Source of the DNA: an uncultured Anaerolineae bacterium
GTDB taxonomy: Bacteria > Chloroflexota > Anaerolineae > J036 > Brachytrichaceae
DNA: 64,000 bases
Reading direction: 5' to 3'
Assembly (NCBI GenBank): GCA_937959265.1
Contig: CALGMA010000037.1
Span: 1-64,000, forward strand
Below are positions 42,791 through 50,646 of this stretch, one piece after another. A program made the translations under genes and the position numbers. The notes beneath the pieces are model-generated. The model did no database searches. It was not told the origin of the DNA and worked only from the letters and a program-made list of their open reading frames with translations. The first letter of the stretch is position 1. Every line of letters begins with the position of its first letter.

Positions 42791-42959
42791 ACCCGTGTTG
42801 GAAGCTTAGCTCGCTCGTGGTCTTCCTGCAGGCAAGGAGAGGTCTCACCCCTTAGCCCTTAGCGAGAAATGCACCCACCTTGCGGGGCGGCACATATGGA
42901 CTCCACCAGGTAAGTGCCGGCAAAGTGCGTATTTTGCGCACAAAACTCAGGCCAACCCG

Positions 42960-43011
42960 TTGACTTTTAGCGCAAGACGTGTAGAATCTAATCATCCGAA
43001 TCATCGGATGA
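42960..43011 (+). promoter_or_regulatory. Promoter and perfect FadR-type operator for the regulator-korAB genes
   Basis: TTGACT (42960-42965), 16 bases, TAGAAT (42982-42987) form a good sigma-70-like promoter. Five bases downstream lies TCATCCGA-ATCA-TCGGATGA (42992-43011), an inverted repeat with perfect 8-bp arms covering the expected start of transcription. A bound dimer of the FadR-type protein encoded 34 bases further on would block initiation, so autoregulation is likely. Confidence 0.65.
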
Positions 43012-43045
43012 ATTATATTGTTTTGATTTATCACCACTCACAATC

Positions 43046-43792
43046 ATGTTGCGAGGCATCGAATCTGACCTGCTGGAATACATCATCGCGAACGACTTGC
43101 AGGCGGGAGACCGACTGCCGCCGCTGGAAGAGCTGAGCGCTGAGCTGCAGATCAGCATCGGTAAGCTCCGCGAACAGCTCGAGGTAGCGCGAACGCTCGG
43201 CCTGGTAGAGGTCAAGCCGCGCACCGGCATCCGCGTCAGCCCTTTTAGCTTCCTACCCGCCGTCCGCTTTAGCCTGCTCTACGCGCTGGCACAGAACCGC
43301 AAACTCTTCGACGCTTTCAGCGAACTGCGCAACCACATCGAATTCGCCTTCTTCCACGAAGCGGTTTCGCTGCTGACAGACGAGGACTCCGCTCACCTGA
43401 AGTCGCTGATCGAGCAGGCATTTGCCAAGCTAGAAGAACACCCGCCGCGCATCCCCCACGAAGAACACCGCGAGCTGCACCTGACGATCTATCGCCGCCT
43501 CGACAACCCCTTCGTCAAAGGTCTGCTGGAAGCCTACTGGGACGGCTACGAAGCCGAGGGGCTGAGCGTGTTCTCCGACTACGACTATCTTCATGAAGTG
43601 TGGACCTATCACGAGGGGATCGTCAACGCGATCGTCGCCGGCGATGTGGACGAAGCCTACCGGCTGTTGGTGCAGCACACCAAGCTGCTGCAAAAGCGAC
43701 CGAAGGCGCGCACGTTGCGCAGCCGGGTGAATGGCGATGCCCTGGCGTCGGAGAGCAAAACGATCGCCCAACAGCCCATTACCGCTAGATGA
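43046..43792 (+). CDS. FadR-subfamily GntR regulator (FCD domain)
   Basis: A 248-residue regulator. Residues 1-65 are a winged HTH (DLLEYIIANDLQAGDRLPPL, then SIGKLREQLEVARTLGLVEV). Residues 80-225 are the helical FCD ligand-binding domain, with the metal-binding Asp/His set in EEHRELHLTIYR, LHEVWTYHEGIVNAI and LVQHTKLL. Ligands of this subfamily are usually carboxylates. It precedes korA in the same direction by 44 bases, so control of 2-oxoacid oxidation is likely. The promoter region carries a perfect palindrome. Confidence 0.88.
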   Translation: MLRGIESDLLEYIIANDLQAGDRLPPLEELSAELQISIGKLREQLEVARTLGLVEVKPRTGIRVSPFSFLPAVRFSLLYALAQNRKLFDAFSELRNHIEFAFFHEAVSLLTDEDSAHLKSLIEQAFAKLEEHPPRIPHEEHRELHLTIYRRLDNPFVKGLLEAYWDGYEAEGLSVFSDYDYLHEVWTYHEGIVNAIVAGDVDEAYRLLVQHTKLLQKRPKARTLRSRVNGDALASESKTIAQQPITAR

Positions 43793-43800
43793 ACTTCAAC

Positions 43801-43823
43801 GCCCGGCGGCAAAGTTGCCGGGC
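43801..43823 (+). other. Hairpin between the FadR-type gene and korA
   Basis: GCCCGGC (43801-43807) pairs with GCCGGGC (43817-43823). There is no T run behind it. It may act as a processing or partial attenuation site in the 44-base gap before korA. Confidence 0.4.
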
Positions 43824-43836
43824 GCAGGTATAGCTA

Positions 43837-45750
43837 ATGAGTTTGAACGAACCCGAGACGGTTCAGGAGATGAAAATGCTGAGAGACCTTACCGCACCTG
43901 TCAACGCAGCACCTGCAACACCCTACCCTGCACGAGATACAAGTGCATCGCTCTTGCAACGCGAACCCATCGTGAACGACTTCGCCATCACCGCCGCCAC
44001 GAAGAACGGCTCCGGCAGCCAGACATCCAACGCGATTCTGCTGCGCGCCCTTTTCAAGATGGGCATCCCGGTCAGCGGCAAGAATCTCTTTCCATCCAAC
44101 ATCCAGGGCCGGCCGACGTGGTACACCATCCGGTTGAGCAAGGACGGCTACCTAGCCCGCCGCGAAACGACCGAGGTCATGATCGTGCTGAACCCGGATA
44201 CGATCCTGGAAGACCACCAGAACACCGCGCCGGGCGGCGTGTTCATGTATGCCGACGACATTAAGCTGCCGGTGCAGCGCAGCGACCTGCACTACTACGC
44301 CATTCCGGTCAAGGAGATGGCGCGCCAGCACGAGTCCGATCCTAAGCTGCGCACCTACGTGGCCAACATGGTGTATGTCGGCGCGATCGCCCAGTTGCTC
44401 GGCATTGACCTGGACGAGATCGAAGCCGCGCTGATGTTCCACTTCAGAGGCAAGGCCAAGCCGGTGCAGAGCAATATGAAGGTGGTGCGCGCCGCAGCCG
44501 CCTGGGCCGCCGAGCACTTGATCAAGACCGATCCCTACCGCGTGGAGCGCATGGATAAGACCAAGGGCCAGATCATGATTGACGGCAACACTGCCGCTGC
44601 GCTCGGCGCGATCTATGGCGGCGTGGGGTTCGCCGCATGGTATCCCATCACGCCGGCCACCAGCCTGGCCGACGCCTTGAACGAATATCTGCCCAAACTG
44701 CGGATTGACCCCGAAACCCAAGCGCCGACCTATGCGGTCGTCCAGGCCGAAGACGAACTGGCGGCATTAGGCATGGTCATGGGCGCCGGATGGGCCGGCG
44801 CGCGGGCGATGACTTCCACCAGCGGTCCCGGCATCTCGCTGATGGCCGAGTTCACCGGCCTGGGCTACTTCGCCGAGATCCCGGCGGTGATCTGGGACGT
44901 GCAGCGCATGGGGCCGGCCACCGGCCTGCCCACCCGCGTCTCGCAAGGCGACATCATCGCCGCCTACTGGCTCGGCCACGGCGACACCAAGCATCCGGTG
45001 CTGCTGCCCGGCTCGGTCTATGAATGCTTCGAGTTCGGTTGGCGCGCTTTCGACCTAGCCGAGCGTCTGCAGACGCCGATCTTCGTGCTGAGCGACCTGG
45101 ACCTGGGCATGAACCAGTGGATGAGCAAGCCGTTCGACTACCCAGAGGAGCCGATGGATCGCGGCAAGGTGCTCACCGAGGAACAAGTCAACACCGCACG
45201 CGGCTTCGCGCGCTACAAGGACGTGGACGGCGACGGCATCGGCTGGCGTACGCTGCCGGGCAACGAAAGCCCCTTCGCCGCCTACTTCACCCGTGGGTCC
45301 GGCCACAACGAGCGCGCCATGCTCTCGGAGCGCGCCGACGACTGGGAGAACAACATGGATCGCCTGGCGCGCAAGTTCGAGACGGCCCGCAAGTTGATGC
45401 CGCCCCCGGTGATTGACATGGTCGAGGGTGCAGAGATCGGGATCATCGGCTTCGGCTCAACCGACCCGGCCATCCAGGAGGCGCGCGCCATGCTGGAGGC
45501 CAAAGGCATTCGCGCTTCGTATCTGCGCCTGCGCGCGCTGCCGATGAACGAGGACGTGACGATGTTCCTGGCGTCGCACAAGCGCATCTACGTGGTCGAA
45601 CTGAACAGCGACGCGCAACTGTGCCAACTGCTGCGCCTGCACTCACCCAAAGACGCCGAGAAAGTGCATCCGGCCAATCACAACGACGGCTTGCCGCTAA
45701 CGGCGCACTGGATCACCGAGGAGATTCTGTATCAGGAGACGCGACATTGA
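43837..45750 (+). CDS. korA: 2-oxoacid:ferredoxin oxidoreductase, fused gamma-alpha subunit
   Basis: A 637-residue subunit. Residues about 45-230 are the gamma domain (TKNGSGSQTSNAILLRALFKMGIPVSGKNLFPSN, cited for position only). Residues about 245-630 are the alpha (pyrimidine-binding) domain, with WYPITPATSLADALNEYL, AEDELAALGMVMGAGWAGAR and TSTSGPGISLMAEFTGLGYF. The enzyme oxidatively decarboxylates a 2-oxoacid, probably 2-oxoglutarate, to the acyl-CoA with ferredoxin as acceptor. Start is uncertain: ATG 43837 has a weak ribosome site, while ATG 43876 has CAGGAG six bases upstream. No Fe-S delta subunit is encoded, as in two-subunit KorAB enzymes, which include oxygen-tolerant forms. Confidence 0.9.
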   Translation: MSLNEPETVQEMKMLRDLTAPVNAAPATPYPARDTSASLLQREPIVNDFAITAATKNGSGSQTSNAILLRALFKMGIPVSGKNLFPSNIQGRPTWYTIRLSKDGYLARRETTEVMIVLNPDTILEDHQNTAPGGVFMYADDIKLPVQRSDLHYYAIPVKEMARQHESDPKLRTYVANMVYVGAIAQLLGIDLDEIEAALMFHFRGKAKPVQSNMKVVRAAAAWAAEHLIKTDPYRVERMDKTKGQIMIDGNTAAALGAIYGGVGFAAWYPITPATSLADALNEYLPKLRIDPETQAPTYAVVQAEDELAALGMVMGAGWAGARAMTSTSGPGISLMAEFTGLGYFAEIPAVIWDVQRMGPATGLPTRVSQGDIIAAYWLGHGDTKHPVLLPGSVYECFEFGWRAFDLAERLQTPIFVLSDLDLGMNQWMSKPFDYPEEPMDRGKVLTEEQVNTARGFARYKDVDGDGIGWRTLPGNESPFAAYFTRGSGHNERAMLSERADDWENNMDRLARKFETARKLMPPPVIDMVEGAEIGIIGFGSTDPAIQEARAMLEAKGIRASYLRLRALPMNEDVTMFLASHKRIYVVELNSDAQLCQLLRLHSPKDAEKVHPANHNDGLPLTAHWITEEILYQETRH

Positions 45751-45808
45751 GCCTGGCCTGCGCGCTGTGCCGCAACACAGTGCGACGTCGCCAGCAGGAG
45801 AAACAACC

Positions 45809-46915
45809 ATGACAACCGTCAAGAATGGAAGCATCGCTAGGAACGGCGCTCAAGCAACCGCAGCACACGGCACTCAGCCCAAGGTGTCGGTCGCGAGCGC
45901 ATCTGGCGTGAACATCATCGGCCTGGCGAAGGCCGACTACAAAGGCCTGGAATCTACGCTGTGCAACGGCTGCGGGCACGACTCGATCTCGTCACAGATC
46001 ATCACCGCATGCTACGAGCTGGGCGTGAAGCCCGAGCACATCGTCAAATTCAGCGGCATCGGCTGCAGCAGCAAATCGCCGGCCTACTTCATGAGCCGGT
46101 CGTTCGGCTTCAACGCGCTGCATGGCCGCATGCCGTCGGTGGCGCAAGGCGCGCTGATGGCGAACCATAGGCTGCAGGGCCTGGGCGTCAGCGGCGACGG
46201 CGACACCGGCAGCATCGGCCTCGGTCAATTCATGCACCTCATCCGCCGCAACCTGCGCATGGTCTACATCATCGAGAACAACGGCGTGTATGGCCTGACC
46301 AAAGGCCAGTTCTCGGCCACCGCCGACGTAGGTCAGGAGCTCAAGCACGCCGGCCGCAACGAGTTCCCACCGATCGACCTGTGCCGCGCCGCAATCGTGG
46401 CCGACTGCGGGTTCGTCGCCCGGTCATTTGCCGGCGATCCCAAGCAAGTCGTGATGTTGCTCAAGGCCGCGCTCAGCCATCGCGGCACCGCCGTGCTCGA
46501 CATCATCAGCCCGTGCGTCACGTTCAACAACCGCGACGACAGCACCAAGAGCTACACCTGGGGCAAGGCGCACGACGAACGCATCAACGATTTCGGCTTC
46601 GTCATGTCGCAGGAAGAGATTCGCGTGGACTACGCCGAGGGCGAGACAAAAGAAGTTGAGCTATTCGACGGCTCGAGGATCGTCCTGAAGAAGCTGGACG
46701 GCAGCCACGATCCGACGGACAAACAAGCCGCCCTGCGTTTGCTTACCGAGGCGCACGACAATCAACTGTTCGTCACCGGCCTGCTTTACATTAACAGCGA
46801 GCGGCCCAACTTGGCCGAGACGTATCACCTGGTCAAGCCGATCGCTTCGTATCAGCAGGACAAGCTGCGGCCTTCCCGCGAGAGCTTGCAAAAGATCATC
46901 AGCGCCATGTATTGA
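45809..46915 (+). CDS. korB: 2-oxoacid:ferredoxin oxidoreductase, beta (TPP) subunit
   Basis: A 368-residue thiamine-diphosphate subunit. STLCNGCGHDSISSQI and SGIGCSSKSPAYF carry the Cys ligands of the [4Fe-4S] cluster. VSGDGDTGSIGLGQFMHLIR followed by ENNGVYGLTKGQ is the TPP/Mg motif (GDGD...NN). CVTFNN supplies the last cluster Cys. The ATG at 45809 is preceded by CAGGAG. It completes the two-subunit enzyme with korA, 58 bases upstream. A strong terminator follows. The first 40 residues are an unconserved, Ala-rich extension. Confidence 0.93.
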   Translation: MTTVKNGSIARNGAQATAAHGTQPKVSVASASGVNIIGLAKADYKGLESTLCNGCGHDSISSQIITACYELGVKPEHIVKFSGIGCSSKSPAYFMSRSFGFNALHGRMPSVAQGALMANHRLQGLGVSGDGDTGSIGLGQFMHLIRRNLRMVYIIENNGVYGLTKGQFSATADVGQELKHAGRNEFPPIDLCRAAIVADCGFVARSFAGDPKQVVMLLKAALSHRGTAVLDIISPCVTFNNRDDSTKSYTWGKAHDERINDFGFVMSQEEIRVDYAEGETKEVELFDGSRIVLKKLDGSHDPTDKQAALRLLTEAHDNQLFVTGLLYINSERPNLAETYHLVKPIASYQQDKLRPSRESLQKIISAMY

Positions 46916-46972
46916 TTGCGCTCCCGCGATGAGTTGCGCGCAAGCAGCGCGCGTCAGATTTCCATACCCGCA

Positions 46973-47010
46973 ACAGGTCAGACCTTTTGCAACAGTCTGA
47001 CCTGTTTTTT
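46973..47010 (+). terminator. Rho-independent terminator of the korAB operon
   Basis: ACAGGTCAGAC (46973-46983) pairs perfectly with GTCTGACCTGT (46995-47005), an 11-bp stem with an 11-base loop followed directly by TTTTTT. Located 58 bases after the korB stop. Confidence 0.88.
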
Positions 47011-47301
47011 ATTAGCCCCACCCGGAATTGCATCAATCATCAGCCATGCTCAGTGACCCCTTCCGGGAATTAGCCCCTCACTGACAGCAGATTTAAGGTT
47101 CGATGTCGGCTAACCCACCAACACACTTTCAACGTGCCATTCGCCAAATCCATCTCCCACATGCGAACCTTCCATCGCGTTATCGCCCGAAACCTTCTTC
47201 CACCAATCTATGATTTCAGAGAAGGGTCACCACAAGGCCCGACAATCTGCGTGTTCTAATCTTCGGGTCACCTAGTTTCGAGTTTAACTATATGCGCGGC
47301 T
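47011..47301. other. Intergenic stretch without a recognisable gene
   Basis: About 290 bases with stop codons in all frames and no convincing ribosome site or motif. GTGACCCCTTC near 47053 and GAAGGGTCAC near 47222 are imperfect inverted copies and could be the ends of a decayed insertion, but nothing transposase-like was recognised between them. Confidence 0.4.
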
Positions 47302-48347
47302 ATGACAAACGCAACTGCCTTGCTCGAAGACATCTTCACCTTCCTGTGCTTCCTGCAGGCCGACGACATTCGCCCGCGCGGATCACGCTTTCTGCACCCC
47401 ACCGAGATGGGGAAGCACTGCCTCACAAGCGCAGGAGGCTCAATGACCATCGGCGACCCTGCGGCCCGGGTGCATCGCGTCGGGGCGCGCGTCGCGCCGG
47501 CCGTCACGATCGAACACAACGGCAACTTTCTGGCTGCGCCCGGCGCGCCCTGGGCGGCGCTCTACGAGCCTATGCACCTATGCCGATCTGATTGCCGTAT
47601 ATCCTCGACGACGCTACCGTCTGTCCCAGGATCGTGTGCGTCGCGCGCTATCTCCCGGCGTGCCGCCGGAACAGATCATCGGCGCACTGGAAGGCATGAC
47701 CGGCGACGCGCTACCACCGGCGATTGGCGATGCCATCCATGAATGGGCGCGGGCGTTTGGCCGGTTGCGCGTGCACCGCGCAGCGCTGATCGAAGCGCGC
47801 GACGCACAGTTGTGGGCCGATCTGCTATGCCAACGCGGCATCCGCGCGTGCATCCGCCCCCTTTCGGCGCGCGTCGCCGCCATCAAGCCCGGCAAGGTGC
47901 AAACGTTGATTCGACGGCTGGGAACGGCGCGGGCTATCACCGCACGTCGCGCTGGCGCCCTGACCCGATGCACCGCGCCTGCGGCAACTTTCGGCGCCGG
48001 CCCAGCTCTACCTGGCCGTGCGGCTGTGCCACCGGTTGGCCGGCATGATGCCGGCGCACATGCTGCCACCCTACGCGTTGGCCCTCGATCTCGAACAGCA
48101 GATCGAGCCGCATGAGGTCGAAGCAGTCGCCGCACTAATGGAGACGATCACCGATCGAGCCGCAACGACGAGGCGCGGCAGGCCGATCTGGATGACGTGT
48201 TGAACGCAGCAGCGGCCGCCCTGGCCGAGCACAGCTCAATGGACATTTGCTATCGCGGCCGCAATGACAAGGCTGCCTCAAGGCGACGGATCGAACCACG
48301 CCGGCTGGAGTGGCATTCAGGCACCGCCTACGTGATCGCGTGGTGTC
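47302..48347 (+). pseudogene. Frameshifted gene: XPB/Ssl2-helicase-N-like plus WYL-domain protein
   Basis: Homologous-looking coding sequence is spread over three frames. Frame 1 (47302 to about 47575) has FTFLCFLQADDIRPRGSRFL and VTIEHNGNFLAAPGAPWAAL. After a shift, YADLIAVYPRRRYRLSQDRV continues into ALSPGVPPEQIIGALEGMTG and IGDAIHEWARAFGRLRVHRA, the pattern of XPB/Ssl2 N-terminal-like domains. Further shifts near 47935-48000 and near 48170 restore LYLAVRLCHRLAGMMPAHML, and then MDICYRGRNDK with RRIEPRRLEWHSGTAYVIAW, a WYL-like sheet. At least three frameshifts make it non-functional. It may once have been a WYL regulator. Confidence 0.55.
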
Positions 48348-48540
48348 AGGCCATCTCGGCGTCTAGTCGCGGCAAAGCTTCGGCGATTCCGCGCTGGAGC
48401 GGATCGGTGTGGATGACCACAACTTCCTCAAAGATCAAATCGGGGTCACGGGCGAACAGCTCATCGAGCGCGATGGTCACCACCTGCGGCTCGGTACCCA
48501 AGGTGGCAACGAAGGCAGTCTGGCAAGCATGCTTGAGCAT
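48346..48540 (-). pseudogene. CARF-like CRISPR-associated protein, N-terminal remnant
   Basis: A 64-residue frame reads AFVATLGTEPQVVTIALDEL and then FEEVVVIHTDPLQRGIAEAL. The phosphate-loop-like start of a Rossmann CARF domain followed by a strand ending HTDP is typical of CRISPR ring nucleases and Csm6/Csx1-type proteins of 200-450 residues. Here the rest is missing: the frame stops at 48346, where the WYL pseudogene ends on the other strand. It lies 66 bases downstream of the cas6 remnant, in the same direction, which supports the assignment. Confidence 0.45.
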
Positions 48541-48555
48541 CGGCGGGTGGTCGAG

Positions 48556-48585
48556 GGTTACAGGTTGCAGGTTACGGGTTGACGG
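48556..48585. repeat. 7-bp-period array between the two cas remnants
   Basis: GGTTACA, GGTTGCA, GGTTACG, GGTTGAC, then GG. Four heptamers, non-coding. Confidence 0.8.
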
Positions 48586-48606
48586 TCGCCAGACATCAGT
48601 CGTGAA

Positions 48607-49408
48607 TCAGCCATCCGACCAACCGGCCGGGCGGACAGTCTGGCCCATGCCCTGGGTGGTCTTGCGGCCGGTGCCGCAGAAGAAGGCATAGTCAGCCAGG
48701 CAGTTGAGCACGGCCACGGCATCGTTCGGGAGATCAGCGAGATCGACGATGGCGTACTGCACCTTGCCGATGCAACCGATCTGCAGGCCATCGGGAAGGC
48801 GCATCGGCTCGCTGTGCACATCAAAGCGCGAGACGGCGACCGAACGGCGCAGCCAGTCCAGCCAGTCGTCGAGGATGGTCAAGCGCGCCAGCGCAAAGGC
48901 GTTCCAGCGCCGGCGATAGCTGTCGAACACCAGCTCGGGATCGGGCAGCGGATAGTCCATGCCCCCGGAGCGAAAGCTCATCGGCGTACGGAAGTGCAGG
49001 ATGACCTGGTGGTCGCGGGCGGCATCGGTCAGCAGGCGATCGTATTCAGCGATGACGATAGAGATGTCGCCGGCCAGAGGGGCAGACGACGGTCGAGGAT
49101 ATCCACCTCTGGCCGGGCGCGGATGCCGGCTTCGAGTAGCTCGAGCAAGCCTTCTTGCAGCAACGTGATGCGGAATGACGCCCAACTGCGAGCCACGAAC
49201 AAGGGGAGACGGTGAACGGCTTAGGGCCGTCGGCGTCGTCGAGCGCGTGGGCGTGCGCAGGGTCACTGGCCTCCAACCAGCGGAAAAAGTTGGCATGCAA
49301 AGCGGGCACGGCGTTACGAGGCAGCCGTTCGGCGGCTTGCCGGCTAAGAGGAAGTTCGAGCGAGGCAGGCACGCAAGGCCTATTGTATGTGCAGAACGCC
49401 GCGAACAA
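48607..49408 (-). pseudogene. cas6: cas6 CRISPR RNA endoribonuclease, frameshifted remnant
   Basis: The N-terminal third (about 49380-49205) reads VPASLELPLSRQAAERLPRN, ALHANFFRWLEASDPAHAHA and DADGPKPFTVSP, the Cas6 ferredoxin-like start. One base is lost near 49201, because the next frame continues LFVARSWASFRITLLQEGLL. A further shift near 49080 leads to VILHFRTPMSFRSGGMDYPL and a C-terminus NCLADYAFFCGTGRKTTQGM, the Gly-rich loop typical of Cas6. At least two frameshifts interrupt the gene. Cas6 cuts CRISPR precursor RNA, but no array or other intact cas gene is in the window. Confidence 0.75.
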
Positions 49409-49450
49409 ACAGTGGAGAAAACTGAGGGATTCGCGCTCACCACATGAAGC

Positions 49451-49481
49451 AAAAACCCCGGCTGTATCCTAGCCGGGGGTT
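49451..49481 (-). terminator. Rho-independent terminator after atpF
   Basis: CCCCGGCT and AGCCGGGG (49456-49463 with 49471-49478) form an 8-bp GC-rich stem extended by flanking pairs, loop of 7. On the minus strand it is followed by TTTTT (49455-49451). It lies 25 bases after the atpF stop and marks a true end of the nuo-atp run. Confidence 0.85.
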
Positions 49482-49505
49482 CTCGACGCTCACGTTGATA
49501 AGCGC

Positions 49506-50294
49506 TCAGGCGCTCAACTGCTGACGCATGGCGTTGACTTTACTCGACACGCTGTCGTCAATCACCTTGTCACCCACGCGGACCACCAGGCCGCCCAGGA
49601 TGGACGGGTCCACATCGAACGTGATGTTTTCTATCGCGCCGATTTGCTTCGACAGGTCAGCCTTCACACGCGACTGTTCTTCGGCCGTGAGCGGCAGCGC
49701 GCTGGTGACGACAACGGGCGCACCATCCACCGAGACGCCGGCAATCTTGGCCGCCGGCACCTTGCTGAAGAAGTCGTTGATCAACGCCTTCTGACGATTC
49801 GCATCGAGCGATTCGCCGACGAGCTTGTTCGTCGCCGCCATGACGAGGGCGACGATCTGGTTGCGTGAGTCGGCTAGGAGCTGGTTGCGCTCGGCCTGCG
49901 CGTCAATGCGTGCTTGCTGACGCAGGCGCTCAATTTCGGCTTGCGCCTCCTGCCGGATGCGCTGCGCCTCTTGCTGTGCGGCGTTCACCGCTTCGGCGCG
50001 AATCTTCTGCGCTTCGGCAGCGGCCTCGTTCAACTTGGACTGATAATCCTTCTCGACATTCGCCAGGCGCTCATCGGCCAGGCGCGCGTTCTCCAGGCTC
50101 TCCTCGATGCGCTTGCGTCGCGCCTCCAGGTTGCGCAGCACCGGCCGGATCACCATGCCGGTCAGGAAGTACATGATCAGCAAGAAGTTGATGAGCTGCG
50201 CCAGGAACTGCACCAGGTTGATGCCCAATCCTTCGAGCGGGTTGGCGCCGCCACCTTCCGCTGCCACACGTGCAATTGCGAGAAACGACAACAC
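49506..50294 (-). CDS. atpF: ATP synthase subunit b fused to the C-terminal domain of delta
   Basis: A 262-residue stator subunit. Residues 27-50 are the membrane helix, and 55-160 a long charged coiled coil as in subunit b. After about residue 190 the sequence changes to PVVVTSALPLTAEEQSRVKA and then DPSILGGLVVRVGDKVIDDS, ending in NAMRQQL, which is the C-terminal domain of subunit delta/OSCP. The N-terminal six-helix domain of delta, which binds the top of F1, is absent, unlike the full b-delta fusion of mycobacteria. Start is GTG with GGAGGT before it. No separate atpH follows; a terminator does. Confidence 0.85.
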   Translation of the reverse strand: MLSFLAIARVAAEGGGANPLEGLGINLVQFLAQLINFLLIMYFLTGMVIRPVLRNLEARRKRIEESLENARLADERLANVEKDYQSKLNEAAAEAQKIRAEAVNAAQQEAQRIRQEAQAEIERLRQQARIDAQAERNQLLADSRNQIVALVMAATNKLVGESLDANRQKALINDFFSKVPAAKIAGVSVDGAPVVVTSALPLTAEEQSRVKADLSKQIGAIENITFDVDPSILGGLVVRVGDKVIDDSVSSKVNAMRQQLSA

Positions 50295-50316
50295 GGTTAC
50301 CTCCGATGCGCTGCGC

Positions 50317-50565
50317 CTAGCCGCTGAAGGCGAACAACAGCAGGAACGAAATCACGAGCGCGAAGATGGCGAGCGACTCCGCGAACGCAATCACCAGGAT
50401 CATGTAGGTTTGGAGCGTCGAGGTCACTTCGGGATTGCGGCCGATCGAGATCAGCGCGCCGAGTCCCGCCAGCCCAATCCCGATACCGGGGCCGATCATG
50501 CCGGCGCCGCCGGCGATGCCCGCGCCAATCGCTTTGCCCAAAACGAGTGCTGCTTCTGGTTCCAT
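50317..50565 (-). CDS. atpE: ATP synthase subunit c
   Basis: An 82-residue two-helix hairpin forming the rotor ring. The Gly-rich first helix (GAGIAGGAGMIGPGIGIGLA), polar loop RNPE and the ion-binding Glu63 in AFAESLAIFA are clear. The first-helix position that carries Gln in sodium-binding rings is a hydrophobic Ile (GIGIG), so proton coupling is expected. It lies between atpB and atpF as usual. Confidence 0.95.
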   Translation of the reverse strand: MEPEAALVLGKAIGAGIAGGAGMIGPGIGIGLAGLGALISIGRNPEVTSTLQTYMILVIAFAESLAIFALVISFLLLFAFSG

Positions 50566-50646
50566 TCTGCTTACTCCTCAGTGTGTCTGTGGTTTGTAAA
50601 TCTGTGTCAGTGAACTTGGCAATTCGGTAATGCGTTATCACCCGCA

